43,075 nucleotides of DNA from Yersinia massiliensis CCUG 53443 (lineage in GTDB: Bacteria; Pseudomonadota; Gammaproteobacteria; Enterobacterales; Enterobacteriaceae), in contig NZ_HE997643.1 in NCBI RefSeq assembly GCF_000312485.1, positions 5,392-48,466 of the forward strand, read 5' to 3'. Of the stretch, positions 37,993 through 43,075 are shown piece after piece. Each line of letters opens with the position of its first letter. Position 1 is the first letter of the stretch. The notes under the pieces were generated by a model. That model saw only the letters and a program-made list of their open reading frames with translations, was not told the origin of the DNA and did not search any database. A program made the position numbers and the translations under genes.

Positions 37993-38015
37993 AACCCACT
38001 TAACTGTGGGTTTTT
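37993..38015 (+). terminator. Terminator after the Rha gene
   Basis: AACCCAC (37993-37999), loop TTAACT, GTGGGTT (38006-38012), then TTT. It ends the second immunity module. Confidence 0.87.
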
Positions 38016-38078
38016 GCGTTGTTTTGCAGCGATCCCCTGATATGATGTAACGAACTGTTACTCATGGAGGGTGAACGA

Positions 38079-38615
38079 TTGGAAATTATCATAGCGGCGA
38101 TTTTTCTTGGTTTAATACCAGCTATTATAGCAAATAGTAAGGGCCGATCATTTGGCATATGGTGGCTATACGGGGCTTTACTGTTTATTGTGGCACTGGT
38201 TCACTCAATAGTTATGAGCGCTGACAATAAGACAATAGAAAAGAAACAAATAGACAACGGAATGAGAAAGTGTCCTTTTTGCGCTGAACTAATCAAACCT
38301 GAAGCCATTAAATGCAAACACTGCGGGAGTGATGTTAAACCAGAAGCGGAAGCAATATCGTCAAATATTGAATATGGATTCAATCCATCTCACTTATCGT
38401 TCGAGTCATTCTTTATTAGGAGAAAAGAGGGATTTGACGTCAATGACCACGCAGTTATGGAAATGGTTAATAAACTAAAACGAGTAAATCCAGGCGTACA
38501 CCCTATGAATCTTCAAACTCGCTATGCTGACGATTTAGAAAAAATAAAGAACCAGTTACCACGCAGTATCAGGGACGAGTTTGAGGATAGATGTAAATAT
38601 TGGATAAACAAGTGA
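38079..38615 (+). CDS. Membrane protein with zinc ribbon
   Basis: The best start is a TTG at 38079, eight bases after GGAGG. An in-frame ATG at 38064 would place that GGAGG inside the gene and has no site of its own. The protein has two N-terminal membrane segments (IIIAAIFLGLIPAIIA and IWWLYGALLFIVALVHSIVM). A zinc ribbon follows (MRKCPFCAELIKPEAIKCKH and CG, two CxxC pairs) and a 100-residue soluble C-terminus. With the ribbon after an inner-membrane anchor it should face the cytoplasm. It is followed by a lipoprotein gene. Function unknown; a superinfection-related role is only inferred from position. Confidence 0.75.
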   Translation: MEIIIAAIFLGLIPAIIANSKGRSFGIWWLYGALLFIVALVHSIVMSADNKTIEKKQIDNGMRKCPFCAELIKPEAIKCKHCGSDVKPEAEAISSNIEYGFNPSHLSFESFFIRRKEGFDVNDHAVMEMVNKLKRVNPGVHPMNLQTRYADDLEKIKNQLPRSIRDEFEDRCKYWINK

Positions 38616-38622
38616 GAATTGA

Positions 38623-38985
38623 ATGAAAAAACTAATCTTATCTTTGGCAGTTCTGGTTTTGGCTGGGTGCGGCATGTCGCCAAGCGAGATAAAGAGTCAA
38701 CCGACAGCAAAGTTTGAAAGCAGTAAGTCTGTCACTGATATAACAACCTGCCTCATTCCTCGGCTAGATGAGAGAACGTTTAATGGTGTAAGGATTAATA
38801 CTGTATCTAAGCCTATTGAGCATGGTGTGTCACTATCGCCGATCGCAGCTAATATCGAATTTATAGATATAACAAATACCGGCGCTAAAACGCATATTAT
38901 TTATTATGGTGCTGGAACAGGTAGCACTATTAGGCCAAAGGTAAGAATAAACGAAACAGTGGAAGATATTAATAATTGTATATAG
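38623..38985 (+). CDS. Lipoprotein (120 aa)
   Basis: The protein starts MKKLILSLAVLVLAGCGMSP, a classic lipoprotein signal with lipobox LAGC (Cys16). Ser at +3 after the lipidated Cys favours outer-membrane sorting. The mature part is strand-rich with two Cys (DITTCLIP and NNCI) that could form a disulfide. It begins seven bases after the zinc-ribbon gene and is followed by a terminator. Phage lipoproteins in this setting often block receptor use by other phages, but no such evidence is in the sequence itself. Confidence 0.8.
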   Translation: MKKLILSLAVLVLAGCGMSPSEIKSQPTAKFESSKSVTDITTCLIPRLDERTFNGVRINTVSKPIEHGVSLSPIAANIEFIDITNTGAKTHIIYYGAGTGSTIRPKVRINETVEDINNCI

Positions 38986-39006
38986 TCCATCAAACGAATT
39001 AACCAG

Positions 39007-39028
39007 ACCCGCCAAGTGCGGGTTTTTT
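39007..39028 (+). terminator. Terminator at the end of the inserted island
   Basis: ACCCGC (39007-39012), loop CAAGT, GCGGGT (39018-39023), then T to 39028. It lies 19 bases before tail gene I. Confidence 0.9.
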
Positions 39029-39046
39029 ATTATCTGGAGATAGTTA

Positions 39047-39673
39047 ATGACCGTGTTTTCAGAAGAAGTAATGACGCCAATTAAGTTAAGTGGTTCCCTT
39101 GCTGCGATGTTTGGGCGCAACCATCAGCGATTAGTAAGCAGTTCAGGTGAAGTGTTTAAAGCGCTTTGTGTGACGATACCCGGATTTGAGCAATATTTAG
39201 CTACTGCAAAGCAGAGAGGATTAACTTTCGCCATTTTCAAAGGTAAGCGCAATATTGGTAAAGATGAATTAGAACTAGCCAGCGGCGGCCAAGAGATTCG
39301 TATTGTGCCTGTAATTATCGGCAGCAAGCGCGGCGGATTATTTCAAACAATATTAGGTATTGCTTTGATTGGTGCAGCTATGGCTTTTGCCCCCGCTGGC
39401 GTTGGAGCTTTAGGTGTGTTCAGTGCGGGTGGGGTTACCGGTTTTACAGCAATGATGGGCGCATCCATGGCCCTAGGCGGCGTAATCCAAATGCTATCAC
39501 CTCAGCAGAGTGGGTTAGCCATGAGGCAATCACCGGACAATAAGCCGAGCTATGCGTTTGGTGGCCCGGTTAACTCTACGGCTCAGGGCAATCCGGTGGG
39601 CGTATTGTACGGCAAGCGTCGAATTGGCGGGGCTGTTATCTCTGCGGGTATTTTCGCTGAAGATCAAATGTAA
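39047..39673 (+). CDS. Tail assembly protein I
   Basis: The 208-residue protein has the lambda gpI pattern: an N-terminal ubiquitin-like part (IKLSGSLAAMFGRNHQRLVS; IRIVPVIIGSKRGG), then a hydrophobic Gly/Ala region (about 100-155, ILGIALIGAAMAFAPAGVGA). The C-terminus is conserved, with NKPSYAFGGPVNSTAQGNPV and GVLYGKRRIGGAVISAGIFA. In lambda, I lies directly after K and is needed for tail tip assembly without being in the virion. Confidence 0.92.
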   Translation: MTVFSEEVMTPIKLSGSLAAMFGRNHQRLVSSSGEVFKALCVTIPGFEQYLATAKQRGLTFAIFKGKRNIGKDELELASGGQEIRIVPVIIGSKRGGLFQTILGIALIGAAMAFAPAGVGALGVFSAGGVTGFTAMMGASMALGGVIQMLSPQQSGLAMRQSPDNKPSYAFGGPVNSTAQGNPVGVLYGKRRIGGAVISAGIFAEDQM

Positions 39674-39714
39674 GAGTGGTTATTTTAATTAAAGCCGAAA
39701 GGCAGGAGTGAGTT

Positions 39715-39930
39715 ATGGAAAGTAAATCAGAAATATCATTCAGCGGCATGGTACGCGCAAATGATGGAGATAACACAAGCGAAAGAGTCTCTGAGTTGGA
39801 ACTGCAGGTGTCAGAGCTGAAAAAACAGCTCATCGAAATTAAGCAATCGGTGAGCTGTAGTGGTGAGTTATATAGTGAAAAGATTACGGGATCGTTATTT
39901 GCCCCTTTGTCCGCTCATCCATCTGAGTGA
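39715..39930 (+). CDS. Small coiled-coil protein between I and J
   Basis: The ATG at 39715 follows AGGAG. The 71-residue product contains RVSELELQVSELKKQLIEIK, a clear three- to four-heptad coiled coil with Leu/Val at core positions. Its last 16 codons overlap the end of the reverse-strand gene at 39884. Not recognised. Confidence 0.6.
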   Translation: MESKSEISFSGMVRANDGDNTSERVSELELQVSELKKQLIEIKQSVSCSGELYSEKITGSLFAPLSAHPSE

Positions 39931-40147
39931 CAAGGTTTTCAAATGCAGCTCTTTGCTCTACTGTCCATTTAATATTATTTGATTCATATCGTAAAGCCTC
40001 AATAGTCACCCGTAATGCATCATCCGGCAGAGACAATGGTAGATATGAAAAGGCTACATTTAGAACATTGACCTCACGTCTTAGATCGCTAACTAATTTA
40101 AGCAATTCCGATATCTCAACTTTTTCTGAATTAATTGAATCAGACAT
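39884..40147 (-). CDS. Reverse-strand phage protein between I and J (87 aa)
   Basis: The protein (MSDSINSEKVEISELLKLVS at the start) has a helical heptad-like N-terminal half (LLKLVSDLRREVNVLNVAFS). A C-terminal block, WTVEQRAAFENLVTQMDERT, follows. AAGGAAATGAC precedes the ATG at 40147. It converges with the preceding small gene, overlapping by 47 bp, and opposes the late transcript, so it must have its own promoter upstream of 40150. Function unknown. Confidence 0.7.
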   Translation of the reverse strand: MSDSINSEKVEISELLKLVSDLRREVNVLNVAFSYLPLSLPDDALRVTIEALRYESNNIKWTVEQRAAFENLVTQMDERTKGQITIP

Positions 40148-40286
40148 GTCATTTCCTTATCTCAGAGTTAATCAGCCATTCCTCCGATAGATAACACTCA
40201 AGCCGCGCAAGGCTAAAGTGGGCTGACCTTACACAATAGAAGATCAGCCGATAATCGCCATTGAGTTGATCAATAAATACGCCAAT

Positions 40287-40309
40287 GCCCACATCTAGTG
40301 GGCTTTTTT
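40287..40309 (+). terminator. Terminator directly before gene J
   Basis: GCCCAC (40287-40292), loop ATCTA, GTGGGC (40298-40303), then six T. The start of J is 12 bases further. The 140 bases before it hold GGCTGA/TCAGCC inverted repeats but no gene. Confidence 0.88.
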
Positions 40310-40320
40310 ATGGGTGAAAT

Positions 40321-43075
40321 ATGGCACGTAAACCGATTAAAGGCCGTAAAGGTGGGAGCAGTAATGCCACAACACCAGTTGAATCACCGGATAGCATTCA
40401 ATCGACCGCAAGAGCAAAGTTATTAATTGCCCTCGGTGAGGGGGAGTTTGCAGGGGGCTTGGATGGAACCAATATTTATCTTGATGGAACTCCGATTAAG
40501 AACTCTGACGGCACCAGTAACTTCACCGGTGTAACGTGGGAATATCGTCCCGGCACTCAGGCTCAAGACTACATCCAAGGCATGCCAAATGTTGAGAATG
40601 AGATAACGGTTAACACTGAGCTTAAATCAGATACGCCGTGGGTTCGCTCCGTCACAAATACCCAGTTATCTGCTACGCGTATTCGCCTTGGATGGCCCTC
40701 ATTGCAACGCCAGGCGGATAACGGTGATGTTGGTGGTTATCGTATTGAATATGCAATTGATGTATCGACCGATGGCGGGGCTTACTCGACGCTACTCAAT
40801 ACAGCTATAGATGGGAAAACAACAACGTTGTATGAGCGCTCTCATCGCATTAATTTGCCTAAAGCCACGACCGGCTGGCAGATCCGCTCTCGCCGTATTA
40901 CCGCCAATGCTAACTCTGGCCGTATTGCCGATAAGATGAATATTGAGGCTATCTCTGAAGTCATTGATGCAAAGTTACGTTATCCAAACACGGCACTTCT
41001 CTATATCGAATTTGACGCGACTCAATTTCAGAATATCCCGGTTATTTCGTGTGAGCCAAAAGGTCGGATCATTCGTGTCCCAACGACATATAACCCGGAA
41101 ACGCGCACTTATTCAGGAGTATGGGATGGTTCATTTAAATGGGCTTACACCAACAACCCGGCCTGGGTATTTTACGACATCGTATTAACTGAACGTTTTG
41201 GACTTGGTCATCGAATTGAGGCGAGCCAATTAGACAGATGGGAACTGTATCGAATCGGTCAATATTGCGATCAGCTTGTTCCAGACGGGCGGGGTGGAAG
41301 TGGTACTGAGCCTCGTTTTACTTGTGACGTGTATATTCAGTCTCAGGCTGAGGCTTTTACAGTACTCCGTGATTTGGCTGCCATTTTCCGTGGCATGACT
41401 TACTGGGGAAATAATCAGCTTTGCGCTTTGGCAGATATGCCACGCGATGTGGACTATATATTCACACGAGCCAGTGTGATTGACGGACAGTTCACCTATG
41501 GTGGTGGTTCTGAGAAAAAGCGTTACACAACTGCAATGGTTAGCTGGAGCGACCCCGCGAACAACTTTCAGGATGCAATCGAGGCAGTATCAGATAACGA
41601 CTTGGTTCGTCGCTACGGTGTCAATCAGCTTGATATGACAGCTATCGGCTGTATCCGGCAAACTGAGGCGAATAGGCGTGGACGCTGGGCGCTACTGACG
41701 AACAGCAAAGACCGAACCGTTAATTTCAATGTTGGATTAGACGGGGCCATTCCGTTACCCGGTCATATCATTGGCGTTGCAGATGAGATGTTATCTGGTC
41801 GGAAGATGGGCGGGCGCATTAGCTCAGCATCGGGCCGCAATATCACGCTTGATCGCGTGGCTGATGTAAAAGCTGGCGACCGGCTACTGGTTAATTTACC
41901 GAGCGGTGTAGCGCAGGGCAGGACGGTGCAGGCAGTCAACGGGAGAGTAATCACGGTTACTACGGCTTACAGTGAAATACCTGAGGCCGAGGGCGGCTGG
42001 TCTATCGATGCGGATGATTTAGCCATTCAGCAATATCGGGTTACTGGTATTTCTGATAATGACGATAACACTTACTCAATTTCTGCTGTGCAGCATGATC
42101 CTGACAAATATGAGCGAATTGATACGGGTGCTCGCATTGATGAACGGCCTATCAGCGTCATTCCGCCGGGTGTTCAACCTCCACCAACGAATGTGGTCAT
42201 CGATAGTTTCTCCGCGCTCTCACAAGGACTCGCAGTAACTACCTTGCGTGTTACGTGGGAACCAGCAGCCAGCGCGATAGCATACGAGGCAGAGTGGCGG
42301 CGCGATAACGGAAATTGGATATCAGCACCACGGACATCGGCACAAGGATTCCAAGTTGAGGGGATTTATGCGGGACAATATCAGGCTCGTGTTCGTGCCA
42401 TTAACCCCTCAGAGATATCCAGTATTTGGGCGAATGCGCAGGAAACCACATTAAACGGCAAAGAGGGCAACCCTCCTATGCCTGTCGGCTTTGCGGCTAC
42501 CGGCATTCTCTTTGGTATTACTCTGAGCTGGGGTTATCCAGAAGGGGCCGAAGATTCGTTAAAAACAGAGATTGAATATAGCCTGTCTGCTGATGGCACT
42601 GATCCCTTATTATTGAGTGATGTACCGCATCCGCAACGGAACTACACCATGCAGGGGTTAAGGGCGGGCCAAGTGTTCTGGTTCCGCGCGCGGATCGTGG
42701 ATAAATCCGGTAATCAGTCGCCCTGGATAGATTGGGTTCGTGGCATGTCCAGTACAGACACAAGTTCGATCCTTGAGTTTGTGGGCGATGAGTTCATTAC
42801 AAACACCGTTGCAGGGCAGCAACTACTTAACGACGACTTCATGAATGCTGAGGCTATTCTTGAAACAGCAAACGCTAATAACGCCAGTATTCGACAGCAG
42901 TGGGCGCAGTATGGGGAGAATAAAGCGGGAATTGTTGAGCTATGGACGACTCAGGCTGATGCGGCCAGAGCATTTGCAGAATATCAATTACTTGTTACAG
43001 CGACCTTTGAAGACCAAACCGCCGCTATTGACCAAAAAATGACGGCAGTTGTTGATGCTGATGGCGCAAGTGCAA
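40321..43075 (+). CDS. J: Central tail fibre / host specificity protein J, partial
   Basis: The frame from the ATG at 40321 is open to the window end (918 codons seen). It begins MARKPIKGRKGGSSNATTPV. It follows lambda J order: ALGEGEFAGG and GTPIKNSDGT early, RIRLGWPSL near residue 120, then the LTERFGLGHRIEASQLDRW and CDVYIQSQAEAFTVLRDLAA blocks (about 300-360). Fibronectin-type-III-like domains follow from about residue 615 (TNVVIDSFSAL ... LRVTWEPAASAIAYEAEWRR) and again near 720. The variable C-terminus that contacts the receptor is outside the window. GGGTGAAAT precedes the start. Confidence 0.93.
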   Translation, partial: MARKPIKGRKGGSSNATTPVESPDSIQSTARAKLLIALGEGEFAGGLDGTNIYLDGTPIKNSDGTSNFTGVTWEYRPGTQAQDYIQGMPNVENEITVNTELKSDTPWVRSVTNTQLSATRIRLGWPSLQRQADNGDVGGYRIEYAIDVSTDGGAYSTLLNTAIDGKTTTLYERSHRINLPKATTGWQIRSRRITANANSGRIADKMNIEAISEVIDAKLRYPNTALLYIEFDATQFQNIPVISCEPKGRIIRVPTTYNPETRTYSGVWDGSFKWAYTNNPAWVFYDIVLTERFGLGHRIEASQLDRWELYRIGQYCDQLVPDGRGGSGTEPRFTCDVYIQSQAEAFTVLRDLAAIFRGMTYWGNNQLCALADMPRDVDYIFTRASVIDGQFTYGGGSEKKRYTTAMVSWSDPANNFQDAIEAVSDNDLVRRYGVNQLDMTAIGCIRQTEANRRGRWALLTNSKDRTVNFNVGLDGAIPLPGHIIGVADEMLSGRKMGGRISSASGRNITLDRVADVKAGDRLLVNLPSGVAQGRTVQAVNGRVITVTTAYSEIPEAEGGWSIDADDLAIQQYRVTGISDNDDNTYSISAVQHDPDKYERIDTGARIDERPISVIPPGVQPPPTNVVIDSFSALSQGLAVTTLRVTWEPAASAIAYEAEWRRDNGNWISAPRTSAQGFQVEGIYAGQYQARVRAINPSEISSIWANAQETTLNGKEGNPPMPVGFAATGILFGITLSWGYPEGAEDSLKTEIEYSLSADGTDPLLLSDVPHPQRNYTMQGLRAGQVFWFRARIVDKSGNQSPWIDWVRGMSSTDTSSILEFVGDEFITNTVAGQQLLNDDFMNAEAILETANANNASIRQQWAQYGENKAGIVELWTTQADAARAFAEYQLLVTATFEDQTAAIDQKMTAVVDADGASA

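Noticed and set aside
1-43075. Attachment sites, integrase, insertion sequences
   Set aside because: No integrase, transposase, terminal inverted repeats or att-like core duplications were seen; both window ends cut phage genes.

Overview
The window is most of a lambdoid prophage (or temperate siphophage genome) of an enterobacterium. The gene order and families are those of lambda, P22 and phage 21. Base composition looks like the high 40s in percent GC, and a host such as Yersinia or a relative fits, but no chromosomal gene, integrase or attachment site is in the window, so the host is an inference. Both ends are cut inside phage genes: the left edge lies in the leftward early operon, the right edge inside the central tail-fibre gene J.

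Layout. 1-1998: leftward early operon read from PL, including a 54-residue arginine-rich peptide resembling lambda N. 2105-5452: immunity region with three 17-bp operators on each side, a cleavable CI, lambda-type Cro, CII and a CII-dependent PRE promoter almost identical in layout to lambda PRE. Between cI and OL, in the slot that lambda uses for rexAB, sits a two-gene unit of a HipA-like kinase and a DUF3037 protein, closed by a terminator. 5461-8241: replication (O-like initiator carrying an internal iteron origin, and a DnaB-type helicase as in P22). 8241-12414: small nin-region genes (ninB, ninE-like, ninG, ninH) and antiterminator Q. 12415-13141: late leader with a candidate promoter, three terminators, a small ORF and a strongly structured non-coding stretch. 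13159-14784: lysis cassette of phage-21 type (pinholin with dual start, SAR endolysin, Rz/Rz1). 14785-16828: antirepressor with a structured leader plus small cargo genes. 16854-26484: packaging, portal, MuF, scaffold, P22-type coat, connectors, and a proteasome-beta-like Ntn protein. 26551-32971: lambda-type tail (tube, tail chaperone with a -1 frameshift, tape measure, M, L, K).

Between K (ends 32971) and I (starts 39047), which are adjacent in lambda, about 6 kb of extra genes is inserted. It holds a soluble protein plus four-helix membrane protein pair reminiscent of RexA/RexB, a secreted YHYH protein, a second immunity region (a repressor that has lost the Ala-Gly autocleavage site, an Arc-like ribbon-helix-helix protein, a BRO-N antirepressor, a Rha-type protein), and a membrane zinc-ribbon protein followed by a lipoprotein. 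Tail genes I and J resume at 39047.

How it works together: CI from PRM/PRE keeps PL and PR shut and probably co-expresses the kinase pair in the lysogen. After induction, early antitermination opens recombination, replication and nin genes. Q then reads through the late terminators into lysis, head and tail genes. The second repressor and the antirepressor genes suggest that prophage stability is also set by a RecA-independent switch. Family names are assigned from remembered motifs and protein length; no database search was run.
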